Assembly: GCA_020636155.1 (NCBI GenBank)
Contig: JACJYM010000020.1
Location: 1-14,476 of the forward strand
Reading direction: 5' to 3'
Length of the DNA stretch: 14,476 bases
From: Lewinellaceae bacterium
Lineage (GTDB): Bacteria > Bacteroidota > Bacteroidia > Chitinophagales > Saprospiraceae
Position numbers and translations under genes: made by a program. Positions 6,964 through 14,476 of this stretch are shown piece by piece (within the stretch, counting starts at the first letter, position 1; each line of letters begins with the position of its first letter). Under the pieces are notes generated by a model. That model worked only from the letters and a program-made list of their open reading frames with translations. It did no database searches and had not been told where the DNA came from.

Positions 6964-8154
6964 ATGAAAAAAATATTGGCCATATCCGTTTTAATCTGGG
7001 CTATGTATCATGCCATAGTATTGATGTTTTTGACACTTGGTTATAGGGTGAGTTTTAGTAATATACTCGCGGATCAATCATTTTTTATTGAAAAATTGGG
7101 TTCGTACTCCTATTTAGAAAGTGGCGGTGGTTTTTATCCGTTTTTTACTGCCTTGGCCTTGATAGTTGGATTATCTGTGTTGATTTTTTTTCTTTTTAAT
7201 GATAGATTGGATTATCATCGCCTCTTAAAAAGTATCTCGATATTCGCTCGGAGCATACTGGCGGTAATGCTTCTCAATGTTGGTTTAAACCACGTTTTTG
7301 GATTAGAATACAGTGTCCCTAATGCAGCCGTTCTCAACACGAAATTAGAGGACATGTCCACCTACAGTTTGCGGTATTATACCTTGGGATTATCTGATAA
7401 TTATGTCAAATTCATGGGTACCATGTATATACTCGCCGCATTTAGTATGTTGAGCCACCGACTGGCCATTTATGGTGCTTCGATATTGTTGTTCCTTTCG
7501 GCGCAGACATTTTTTCTCAATAATTCGTTCAAATTGAGTCTTGCTGCGAGTTCATGGTGGTCATCGTGGTGTCCTATGATATTATTGGCTTCGCAATATA
7601 TGGTTTGGAAGGATGGTAAGGATAAAAGTTCAGTCGCAGCGATTCGGTCAGGAGAGATGGATTTATTAATAAAAACGCTAAAATGGGTGTTATTTTCAGT
7701 GATTTTAGTTTGGATGATTTCTGCTAAAAACCGAAAAAGTATCGAAAAGGAGAAGACCACAGCCTCTTATTTTTTTCCTAACAAACATAATATCTATAAC
7801 ATGCATCGGTACCGCGACAGTGTCGAACTCGAGTACTTTTGCGATGTAAAATCATGGGATGCCATCTATCAATCAGGAGAAAATTTGGTCACCATTGTGA
7901 ATAAGGACAACAGCTCACAGACCTATGGCTTCTCTCACTTTGAGGACATTCATGCCATAAAGTTGGTGCCGAAAGATATCGGTGAAGATTCTTTGACACT
8001 GAATTATGAAATTATCAAGCCTGGCCGATATTTATTTTATGGTAACCATGGAGAAGACAGTTTGAGATTTGTGACTGAAGAGCCGCATTCCCACATTTTT
8101 GACGAAAAGACAAACATTTATACAAGAGCTACCATAAAAAACGAAGTTCGTTAA
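6964..8154 (+). CDS. DoxX-like multi-spanning membrane protein with a C-terminal soluble domain
   Basis: This 396-residue protein has about seven hydrophobic helices, at roughly 4-26, 57-78, 92-113, 149-165, 168-187, 199-215 and 238-254, and then a soluble tail of about 140 residues with a beta-rich pattern. The middle part has an order of elements that I associate with DoxX-like proteins of Bacteroidota: helix with 'LLNVGLNHVFGLEYSVPN', a polar segment 'LEDMSTYSLRYYTLGLS' on the outer side, then two helices. The match is by pattern only, so the family call is tentative and no reaction can be given. The start ATG at 6964 gives a clean MKK plus hydrophobic N-terminus. No partner gene is evident: it is divergent from the BatA-like operon and separated by 306 bp from the next gene. 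Confidence 0.6.
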   Translation: MKKILAISVLIWAMYHAIVLMFLTLGYRVSFSNILADQSFFIEKLGSYSYLESGGGFYPFFTALALIVGLSVLIFFLFNDRLDYHRLLKSISIFARSILAVMLLNVGLNHVFGLEYSVPNAAVLNTKLEDMSTYSLRYYTLGLSDNYVKFMGTMYILAAFSMLSHRLAIYGASILLFLSAQTFFLNNSFKLSLAASSWWSSWCPMILLASQYMVWKDGKDKSSVAAIRSGEMDLLIKTLKWVLFSVILVWMISAKNRKSIEKEKTTASYFFPNKHNIYNMHRYRDSVELEYFCDVKSWDAIYQSGENLVTIVNKDNSSQTYGFSHFEDIHAIKLVPKDIGEDSLTLNYEIIKPGRYLFYGNHGEDSLRFVTEEPHSHIFDEKTNIYTRATIKNEVR

Positions 8155-8381
8155 AGTAGAATAAGAAAATTAATTCTCATGGTCTCAATTATTGTACCGA
8201 GCAAGGTGTATATATATAAAAACGCCAAGACACTAATAACAATTAATTTAATATGTTAAAGTTTGACGCCATTCCAATATTTTGTTTTATGTTGCAGACG
8301 ATTTAAAGCTTTAAAGTATCCCAAAATGACCTTTGTATGGTCTATTTCTTTTTTTAAACCGATAAGCACCCCTTGTAAGGT

Positions 8382-8412
8382 TTATTTTGATTGGGGTTTA
8401 TAATCAAAATAA
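8382..8412. repeat. Perfect 11-bp inverted repeat overlying the promoter (operator candidate)
   Basis: TTATTTTGATT at 8382-8392 and AATCAAAATAA at 8402-8412 are exact reverse complements with a 9-bp centre GGGGTTTAT. The left arm contains the -33 TTTG and the right arm runs into the -7 box. The symmetry over a promoter fits a binding site for a dimeric repressor. No regulator gene is adjacent, so the binding protein is unknown. Confidence 0.55.
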
Positions 8413-8417
8413 TTTTG
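8386..8417 (+). promoter_or_regulatory. Consensus Bacteroidota promoter upstream of the metalloprotease gene
   Basis: TTTG at 8386-8389 is followed after exactly 20 bp by TAATTTTG at 8410-8417, a full match to TTTG-N19-21-TAnnTTTG. Transcription would start near 8424 and give a leader of about 37 bases that is almost only A and T, as is common before highly expressed genes in this phylum. This is the best promoter match in the window. Confidence 0.65.
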
Positions 8418-8460
8418 CATCATTGTTTATCATATTTATTTAACTAAAAAATTTTTATTT

Positions 8461-11400
8461 ATGAAACCTTTATTTTTAAAATTTAATTCTGCCCCCCCCC
8501 AATTATTAATAGTATTATTTCTTGCTTTGTTCTTTAATTTTAATATTGGAAATAGCCAAGATAGCAATGAATGTGGTTTTCCTGACCCCCTAGAAGAATT
8601 TGCTATTGGTTCTGGAGTATATTGTGGCAACAACCCTAATCCATCTATTGATTATGGAAATTATTTTTATATTCCTGAAGAAAATGACCCTTTGCTTTAT
8701 GTTAGAGTTAATGTGCATATTATGCAATTTTCAGAAGATGAGCCTGGGAATTTTACTAATAGTACTACGGATATTGCATTATTGCATAATTTGATAAATA
8801 ATGAAGCTAATGACGAAGTATTAGGGAGATCTGGAATTGCTGAACAATGTGAAGGAATAGATACCAATGCCCCGTTGATGGTGGATTCAAAAATTAGATT
8901 TGTTCTAAATAATATTTATTTCCATGTAGATCCTGTGGGATATTCAAATGACGGGTCGTATTATAATAAATACTGTTATAACAACTACGTAGCAAATAAT
9001 CCTGATATAAGTAAGGATATGAATATTTTCTTTTGCGTTATTGACAATACAACAGTTGGTGGATACGGTCCGGGGTATTATGGCGAAAGTTCTAATTATA
9101 TAATGATGATTAATAAATTTCAAGTCCTTCAATCGGGTGGATCTGGAAATAACACTTGGGATTTAGCCAGATCGGTTGTTCATGAATTTGGTCACTGCAT
9201 GGGATTATTGCATTCTTGTCTCTCTTCACAACAACAATTGTTCAATTATGAATGTCTACCTCCATGTGGATGGGCTCCAACATCCTCAAATCACAATATG
9301 TCATATAACAATACGAGAACCTATATGTCTCCTTTACAATTTGCCCATATGAGACGCCTTTTATTGACCTCTTGGAGAGAGAAACTTTTGGTTACGCCTA
9401 TTCAATCTTATAAAGATTTTAACCTGACGACTGATTATTCGATAGATGAGAATAAACAGGTACATTATCTTGGAAACATAATTGTCAAGCAAGGGGCAAC
9501 GCTTACAGTAAAGGGAATACTCAAAATGTATAAGGATAAAAAAATAATTGTTGAGCGAGGAGCAAATCTGATTGTAGATGGTGGACTAATAACATCTTGC
9601 GACGACCCTTGGCAAGGCATTGTCGTAGAAGGAGATGCTTCGAGCAATTCTCAAGTCAATGCGGGTAAGGTGGAACTCATGAACGGTGCAGTAATAGAAA
9701 ATGCCAATGTCGGGGTCAGTATGTATCCTACTCACATTGCATGGCCCAATACTCCTGCCTATTACGGTGGACTGGTCACAGCGAATAATGCCACCTTCAG
9801 AAACGGTAATAAAGCGGTCGAATTCATGAAGTATGGAGTTGGATATACTCCTGATCAAAGCTCTTTTATTGACTGCACATTTGAAAACATGAGCAAATCT
9901 GCCATTACGATATGGGCAGATAATGGGATTGAATTTGATAATTGTAGTTTTACGAATATTGCTGAAAATGGCATCGGAGCTTATGACTCTGAAGTGTTAG
10001 TTCATAATGGTTGTGAGTTTATAAGTAACGATATAGGCGTAAATCTGTACAATACTTTTCCCAATTTGGTATCTTCTTCTATTGGTTTTGAATCGGATGA
10101 TTCCAATGAATTTGCTTGTACCACTAATGGTGTTTATGCTCTTGCTACGGCAGGTATTGAGACTTTAGAATTACAAAACAATACCATTTATGGAGGAAGC
10201 GAGGGTGTTAAATTTTCTGGCATATCATTGTTTGATGTACGCAATAATGACATAGTGGGGTCTGATATCGGCGTGGATCTCTTGAGCACTGGCGAATGGA
10301 ATAGCGATGTTCGAAGCAATCAGATATCTTCTTCAAGAATTGGCAGTGAGGCAACTTATACTAATAAATTTGTTGAATATCTTAATAATTGTTTTCAATA
10401 TAGTAGTAGCACGGACATACTAGTAAATGCGGGCGAAATACATGTCAAACAGGGAGATGAGAGTAAGGCAGCCAGCAATTGTTTTAGCCAAGGTGGCATA
10501 CCGGAAATTGACAACACAGGAAATCCATTAATTTATTATTTTGTTAAAGATGATGAACCCCTATCTTCTTGTGAATATCCATCTAACTCTTTGAACATTG
10601 AAATAAAAAATAATTCTACTGGAAAATATTCCGATGGCTGTGGAACAGGGAATGTACAAAACGTTATAAATTCCACAAGTATCTGCGGTGGACCGTACAA
10701 AAACAAAGCAGAACTATTACAGGCTATTCAAGATTTAGAAGCCGATATAAGTAACGTAGAAAATAATGGAATAATATCCCCTGCATATAAAACGTACTTG
10801 TTGGCATTATATAAGCGATGCCTTAAAAAACTCAAGGCTCAGGTCATCATCATCATAGTAGAACCTAGACCAGGCACGGATGAAAATAGCCGAAAAGAAG
10901 AGGCCATTTCTTACTTGCTATCTCAGTCCGACTATCACTATCATGTATTCGCTTATGGTATGATGGTACGCTATGGAGAGTATCAAAGGGCAAGACAATT
11001 GTTAAATACATTTAACCGCTCAATCGAGGCACTAGACGACTTTGTGACGGTACAATTGATTAATTTGGACTTTTTAGCAGCTACTGGCACCTATACCTTG
11101 TCTGCCACGGATAGGTCGCTGCTCTATAGTCTAGGGATGAAGACAGAACCACTCAACGGCTATGCCAGAGCAGTATATGAATTACTGACTGGGGAACACA
11201 TAGAGTTGGATATACCTTCTAGTAGAAATAATGGCCAGAATAGATTCGCTACAACGCAGGATAGGGATGGTATAGAGTATAATTCCTATCCCAATCCGGT
11301 AAGTCATGGTGTGTATCATTTTTATACCAATACTGACGATATATACCACATAGATATTCGATCTATCACCGGTCTAAAGGTATATTCGCAAGATAATTGC

Positions 11401-11517
11401 AATGTTAAATCTGTCAACATAGATACCCAAGATTGGGCTAACGGTGTTTATATATTTACAGTAAAAGACAAAGATAGAAAGCCACTCTATCAGACTAAAA
11501 TAGTAGTACTACAATAA
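8461..11517 (+). CDS. Secreted metzincin-type metalloprotease with beta-helix and T9SS sorting domain
   Basis: This 1018-residue protein is probably exported by Sec and then by the type IX system to the cell surface or medium. A signal peptide covers residues 1-33, with hydrophobic core LLIVLFLALFF. The protease domain (about 60-310) carries the zinc motif H241-E-F-G-H245-C-M-G-L-L-H251 (HExxHxxGxxH) and a Met-turn-like N-H-N-M280-S-Y followed by 'SPLQFAHMRRLL', as in pappalysin (M43)-like enzymes. The domain is Cys-rich. From about 335 the pattern 'NIIVKQGATLTVKG..IIVERGANLIVDGG' begins a right-handed beta-helix lasting to about 690, with repeated N-x-x-F/I turns. A helical domain at about 745-920 shows TPR-like spacing but is unassigned. 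The type-A sorting domain starts at about 940 (YNSYPNPVSHGVYHFY) and ends GVYIFTVKDK...KIVVLQ. A run of nine C in codons 11-14 lies inside the signal-peptide region. The beta-helix suggests binding of polymers or surfaces, but the substrate is unknown. Confidence 0.85.
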   Translation: MKPLFLKFNSAPPQLLIVLFLALFFNFNIGNSQDSNECGFPDPLEEFAIGSGVYCGNNPNPSIDYGNYFYIPEENDPLLYVRVNVHIMQFSEDEPGNFTNSTTDIALLHNLINNEANDEVLGRSGIAEQCEGIDTNAPLMVDSKIRFVLNNIYFHVDPVGYSNDGSYYNKYCYNNYVANNPDISKDMNIFFCVIDNTTVGGYGPGYYGESSNYIMMINKFQVLQSGGSGNNTWDLARSVVHEFGHCMGLLHSCLSSQQQLFNYECLPPCGWAPTSSNHNMSYNNTRTYMSPLQFAHMRRLLLTSWREKLLVTPIQSYKDFNLTTDYSIDENKQVHYLGNIIVKQGATLTVKGILKMYKDKKIIVERGANLIVDGGLITSCDDPWQGIVVEGDASSNSQVNAGKVELMNGAVIENANVGVSMYPTHIAWPNTPAYYGGLVTANNATFRNGNKAVEFMKYGVGYTPDQSSFIDCTFENMSKSAITIWADNGIEFDNCSFTNIAENGIGAYDSEVLVHNGCEFISNDIGVNLYNTFPNLVSSSIGFESDDSNEFACTTNGVYALATAGIETLELQNNTIYGGSEGVKFSGISLFDVRNNDIVGSDIGVDLLSTGEWNSDVRSNQISSSRIGSEATYTNKFVEYLNNCFQYSSSTDILVNAGEIHVKQGDESKAASNCFSQGGIPEIDNTGNPLIYYFVKDDEPLSSCEYPSNSLNIEIKNNSTGKYSDGCGTGNVQNVINSTSICGGPYKNKAELLQAIQDLEADISNVENNGIISPAYKTYLLALYKRCLKKLKAQVIIIIVEPRPGTDENSRKEEAISYLLSQSDYHYHVFAYGMMVRYGEYQRARQLLNTFNRSIEALDDFVTVQLINLDFLAATGTYTLSATDRSLLYSLGMKTEPLNGYARAVYELLTGEHIELDIPSSRNNGQNRFATTQDRDGIEYNSYPNPVSHGVYHFYTNTDDIYHIDIRSITGLKVYSQDNCNVKSVNIDTQDWANGVYIFTVKDKDRKPLYQTKIVVLQ
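8492..8500 (+). repeat. Nine-C homopolymer in the signal-peptide coding region
   Basis: Codons 11-14 read GCC CCC CCC CAA (A-P-P-Q), making nine consecutive C in an otherwise very AT-rich stretch. The frame is intact only with this count or one differing by a multiple of three. With ten C the frame ends after about 16 altered codons at a TAA; with eight C it ends almost at once (N-Y-stop). This is the usual form of a slipped-strand on/off switch. Confidence 0.6.
9181..9213 (+). other. Zinc-protease active site HExxHxxGxxH
   Basis: These codons encode H-E-F-G-H-C-M-G-L-L-H (residues 241-251). The three histidines bind catalytic zinc and the glutamate activates water in metzincins. The Met-turn follows 29 residues after the last histidine (Met280). 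All the key residues are present, so the protease is predicted to be active. Confidence 0.85.
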
Positions 11518-11528
11518 AAATATGATTC

Positions 11529-11567
11529 AATGGGTAAGCAGTACGTCAGTATTGCTTACCCCATTTT
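11529..11567 (+). terminator. Strong hairpin terminator between the two T9SS genes
   Basis: GGGTAAGCAGTAC (11532-11544) pairs with GTATTGCTTACCC (11549-11561) over 13 bp, with one G-U pair and a GTCA tetraloop. The stem extends by three A-T pairs below a single bulged C (11562). It is followed by TTTT and then AAATT. It begins 11 bp after the stop of the metalloprotease gene. The U-tract is short but the stem is very stable for this AT-rich DNA. Confidence 0.8.
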
Positions 11568-11594
11568 AAATTGAAACAAAAATCTTATCGCCTT

Positions 11595-14315
11595 ATGAAA
11601 TATTTAATGCTGACATTAATAAACCTCATCATGGTCACTATGGCCATGACCCAAGCGACTTTTTCTAAGTATTACGACCCTTTTAACCATTCTACAGAAG
11701 ATGTTTATTCCTTACTGGCTGACGATAGCACGATATACTTATCAGGAAGTGGCTTTTGCAATGATTTTCAAGATGAATGCTTTAAGTATGCTGCCATTGA
11801 TTATGAGGGAAATCTTCTTACCGCTTATGAAAACGACGCCTTTGAGGCGGGCTATGGATTTGAGCAGGATGGTGATTATTTTTACATCGATGGAGGGAAT
11901 CAACCCATCAATGACCGTACTTTTCTTTATAAAACGGACAAAAACGGTACAATTAAAGAACTCATAGAACTCACTTTTGATGATCCTAATTATATATTGC
12001 CGTATAATAAAAGTTTGGTGGTTTTTGAAAATTATATCATCGTATATGGTAGCTTTGACGATGCGTCCGACCTGGGACGCGACGGTAATCCCAAGGTAAA
12101 GGGCTATCAATTTTGGATCAATAAAAGTGACCTAAACATAGATACACTCATAATGATAGAGCCACCACTCGATTTCTTGCGACTAGACTGGGCAGAGACG
12201 GACCATTCTGGTCATGTAGTCTTCTCCTGTCATATCATTGATACCATCACCTTGCCTAATAAACTTTTTACTTATGATTCACAAGTACTATTAAAATATA
12301 ACCAAGATAAGCAAGTGGTATGGCAATGGAAAACCAAGGACTTTCTTGCTAGTTCTATTTTCCTTAGTGGAGAATTTACCATCCTAGACAATAATGACAT
12401 CGTCATAAACTATCGCCGGAGTGATGATAACGACCTGCCGAGTTTGGTATGTATCGACACGACGGGTCATATCCGGTGGTCTTATTTGTTATCTTTAAGA
12501 CCCTATGGCAAATATGCCATTACCCGTGTGCGGAGAACCCGCAATAATGACATCTTGATCACTGGTGAAGTGATCTCTGCAAAATATAATTTACCAAATA
12601 CTGGCTTTATCGCAAAGCTGTCAAAAGATGGAAAATTTCTATGGGAGCGATACTACGTGATAGAAAGAAATAAGCATAAATTAATTGCAGAAACGTACGA
12701 AAACTATCCCCTACTAGGAGCATTTCATGATGTCTTAGAGCTGCCCAATGGTGAGCTCGCTGCCGCAGGTTACATCAGCAACTATTATGAAGACCCTGTA
12801 CTTGGTCCCAGGACGGATTTTGATATGTGGGTCGTAAAAACGGACAGCGAGGGTTGCCTCACTCCGGGATGTGGTACCATACAAGAGATAAAAAATGGGG
12901 AGGTGCTACTTGATACTTGTCTCTATGCCACAGGCAAGCACGAGTGGAATTACACCCCTTATTCAGAATATTGTATAGAAAATACCCGAAATTATGCCAT
13001 CGTCGGGGATACACTGATCAAGAGCAGGTTCTGCTCTGTCATAGCAGCCATAGAGGGTGGACATCCCATAGAAGACAGTAAGCTGATACTCTATAGTGAG
13101 TTTGACAAGGTCTTCTTTTATGAGCAGGACACCTTTAAGCTTTTGTATGACTTTTATCCGGTTCGCGACGAAATCGTCTCCTTCCACATTCCTCAGAATT
13201 ATCAATATTATGACATCTCTGCCGATGCCAGTAATTATCAGCCATCGACTGATGAATATCAGTTCATCGTGGATTACGTCACCTTTGTCAAACTTGGAGA
13301 TACCTGGTTAAGAAAAATTGTTAACCATCCTATACCTAATGCCAATGGCGAATGCCATGATATGGGCGACATCATTGAGTCCATCGGTGGCACTCATGGT
13401 TTCTTAGGTCAGAAATGTCATGACGAGCAAGGGCTGGGCTGTGAATCCTTTATGCGATGTTATACCAATGATACGACTTCATATCACACGGTCAAAGAAT
13501 GCGAAGTCAACAATGCACACCAGTTCGTCTCGGAGAGGAATGTATGGTATGTGGTGTCGTCATTTGATACTCCTCCCTATAACATTTCAAATATTTATAC
13601 CTTTTCTGATACGGACTCTCTGGTATTCAATGTGGACATTGATGATTTCCGAAGATATAGAGAATTATTGATAATTAATGATGAAGACAAGCCCATTCAT
13701 ACCAAAATACTCTTTAGAGAAGAAGGCAATCAGGTCTATACATGGGCTCTACCTACAGACGAACTTGTTTATGATTTCTCTATGAATGTAGGAGATACCA
13801 TACATTATGATCAATTTGAAGACGTGGATTATATTGTAAGCGCCAAGGATAGTATCGAGCTATTGGATGGATCAAAAAGAAGCGTTATGAATATGGGTTG
13901 CTATACTGATGTTAATTGGATTCAAGGAATTGGCTCTTTTAACGGACCATTTGAACCATGGTACTGCTGCCAAATAGAATATCTAAATTATATTTCCTGT
14001 TTTTATAGAGATGGAGTTCAACTATACAAAAGTCCGTGGTACGACGAATGTTTTACGGTAGGGACAGAGGATATCACTTTGAATAACATAGTATTGTATC
14101 CCAATCCCACTTCCTACACCATGACCATTTCCGGTCTCCCCGAGGGAAAATATACATACCGCATCTTAAATACGCAGGGGCAGCAAGTGCTGAGCAATTC
14201 TTTACAAGATGAGGATAATATCGATGTATCAGACCTCCCTTCAGGGATGTATTTCGTTGAGCTGAGAAATGGGGATGGACAGCGATGGGTAGAGAAGTTC
14301 GTGGTGGGGCGATGA
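11595..14315 (+). CDS. Large secreted T9SS cargo protein with propeller-like repeats and two companion domains
   Basis: This 906-residue protein has a signal peptide (MKYLMLTLINLIMVTMAMTQ) and a type-A T9SS sorting domain at the end (NNIVLYPNPTSYTMTISGL ... DLPSGMYFVELRNGDG...EKFVVGR), so it is predicted to reach the cell surface or medium. Residues about 25-430 contain blocks of the type 'gFIAKLSKDGKFLWERYY ... LPNGELAAAGY ... DMWVVKTDSEG', which look like blades of a beta-propeller. Two copies of a domain with the core 'LLYDFy...D' / 'LVYDFSMNVGDT' followed by 'IIESIGGTHGFLG' / 'WIQGIGSFNGPFE' lie at about 451-605 and 640-793. No catalytic motif is visible, so the role may be adhesion or structure. 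I chose the ATG at 11595 because it gives a normal signal peptide. A TTG start at 11571 would lie directly against the terminator and add eight polar residues. No clear promoter is seen between the terminator and the gene, so its transcription is unexplained. Confidence 0.8.
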   Translation: MKYLMLTLINLIMVTMAMTQATFSKYYDPFNHSTEDVYSLLADDSTIYLSGSGFCNDFQDECFKYAAIDYEGNLLTAYENDAFEAGYGFEQDGDYFYIDGGNQPINDRTFLYKTDKNGTIKELIELTFDDPNYILPYNKSLVVFENYIIVYGSFDDASDLGRDGNPKVKGYQFWINKSDLNIDTLIMIEPPLDFLRLDWAETDHSGHVVFSCHIIDTITLPNKLFTYDSQVLLKYNQDKQVVWQWKTKDFLASSIFLSGEFTILDNNDIVINYRRSDDNDLPSLVCIDTTGHIRWSYLLSLRPYGKYAITRVRRTRNNDILITGEVISAKYNLPNTGFIAKLSKDGKFLWERYYVIERNKHKLIAETYENYPLLGAFHDVLELPNGELAAAGYISNYYEDPVLGPRTDFDMWVVKTDSEGCLTPGCGTIQEIKNGEVLLDTCLYATGKHEWNYTPYSEYCIENTRNYAIVGDTLIKSRFCSVIAAIEGGHPIEDSKLILYSEFDKVFFYEQDTFKLLYDFYPVRDEIVSFHIPQNYQYYDISADASNYQPSTDEYQFIVDYVTFVKLGDTWLRKIVNHPIPNANGECHDMGDIIESIGGTHGFLGQKCHDEQGLGCESFMRCYTNDTTSYHTVKECEVNNAHQFVSERNVWYVVSSFDTPPYNISNIYTFSDTDSLVFNVDIDDFRRYRELLIINDEDKPIHTKILFREEGNQVYTWALPTDELVYDFSMNVGDTIHYDQFEDVDYIVSAKDSIELLDGSKRSVMNMGCYTDVNWIQGIGSFNGPFEPWYCCQIEYLNYISCFYRDGVQLYKSPWYDECFTVGTEDITLNNIVLYPNPTSYTMTISGLPEGKYTYRILNTQGQQVLSNSLQDEDNIDVSDLPSGMYFVELRNGDGQRWVEKFVVGR

Positions 14316-14363
14316 GGATGATTTTTAAGGTGTGATTGATTGTTTGTTTAATAGTTCCAGTTC

Positions 14364-14398
14364 TGTAAATTGGCTACACTAAAAAAGCCAATTTGACA
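14364..14398. repeat. Inverted repeat downstream of the second T9SS gene (possible terminator)
   Basis: AAATTGGCT at 14367-14375 and AGCCAATTT at 14386-14394 are exact reverse complements with a 10-base A-rich loop. TGT (14364-14366) and ACA (14396-14398) extend the stem across one bulged G. It lies about 50 bp after the stop at 14315 and may end that transcript. There is no U-tract on either strand, so it could instead be an operator for the next gene. Confidence 0.45.
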
Positions 14399-14443
14399 AA
14401 AAAGGAAATACACCTTTCTCATATAAATATCGTCATCTTCATT

Positions 14444-14476
14444 ATGAAGTGGTATCTTAGCTTATTGAAATTTGTT
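14444..14476 (+). CDS. Possible start of another exported protein (cut by the window edge)
   Basis: An ATG at 14444 opens a frame reading MKWYLSLLKFV up to the last base of the window. This is a plausible beginning of a signal peptide and lies at a normal distance from the inverted repeat upstream. Only 11 codons are visible, so the call is weak. Confidence 0.28.
   Translation, partial: MKWYLSLLKFV

Larger units (their letters stand above)
8155..8460. other. 306-bp intergenic region with palindromes and a promoter
   Basis: This AT-rich stretch has no convincing ORF. It holds a perfect 14-bp palindrome TTTAAAGCTTTAAA at 8302-8315, a possible weak hairpin AAACC (8356-8360) with GGTTT (8379-8383), and the promoter and inverted repeat at 8382-8417, listed separately. 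The AAACC/GGTTT hairpin shares 8382-8383 with the larger inverted repeat, so the two could not form fully together. No clear terminator with a U-tract follows the DoxX-like gene. Confidence 0.6.

Noticed and set aside
8382..8412. Invertible promoter flanked by inverted repeats
   Set aside because: The arms are only 11 bp apart by 9 bp, so inversion would not reorient a full promoter, and no recombinase gene is nearby. An operator is the simpler reading.
9465..9858. Minus-strand open frames of 60 and 90 codons opposite the beta-helix region
   Set aside because: Antisense shadows of a strong coding region with no family features.
9463..10530. DNA-level tandem repeats in the beta-helix region
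   Set aside because: The repetition is in the protein pattern (coil turns) and is too diverged to be a nucleotide repeat.
11571..11594. TTG start for the second T9SS protein
   Set aside because: It adds eight polar residues before a standard MK signal peptide and lies directly against the terminator; ATG 11595 fits better.

Overview
The window looks like a chromosomal segment of an AT-rich Bacteroidota bacterium, most likely of the Saprospiria/Sphingobacteria type. The evidence is two large secreted proteins ending in type-A type IX secretion (T9SS) sorting domains, a DUF4199 membrane protein, a BatA-type N-terminal domain protein, a catalytically defective dihydroorotase homologue of a kind I associate with this phylum, promoters of the TTTG/TAnnTTTG type, and no purine-rich Shine-Dalgarno sequences. 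I see no rRNA, tRNA, insertion sequence or CRISPR array.

Left part (1-1788, + strand): the tail of a metal-type RND efflux locus. The first gene is cut by the window edge and is the C-terminal half of a TolC-type outer-membrane channel domain, possibly the fused tail of a CusA-like pump. It is followed after 19 bp by a CusB/HlyD-type lipoprotein adaptor. Next (1789-2823, + strand) come a promoter-like site, a 47-residue exported-looking peptide ORF, a RimJ/RimL-like GNAT acetyltransferase and a 54-residue two-helix membrane peptide.

Middle (2839-6757, - strand): a three-gene operon-like run, transcribed in the order BatA/vWA membrane protein, dihydroorotase-like protein, DUF4199 membrane protein. 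The dihydroorotase homologue has lost the HxH metal motif and the catalytic Asp, so it is probably structural or regulatory rather than an enzyme. Divergent from this operon is a DoxX-like multi-spanning membrane protein (6964-8154, + strand).

Right part (8461-14315, + strand): two T9SS cargo proteins. The first (1018 aa) joins a metzincin-type metalloprotease domain, a right-handed beta-helix, a helical domain and a sorting domain. A run of nine C inside its signal-peptide region would switch the frame off with a gain or loss of one base, which makes it a candidate phase-variable gene. Its promoter matches the Bacteroidota consensus and is overlaid by an 11-bp perfect inverted repeat. A strong hairpin terminator separates it from the second cargo protein (906 aa), which has a propeller-like repeat region, two copies of a companion domain and a sorting domain. 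The last bases may hold the start of another exported protein.

The poly-C switch with its palindromic promoter, and the defective dihydroorotase in a membrane-protein operon, are the most interesting parts. No complete new multi-gene defence or biosynthetic system is evident.
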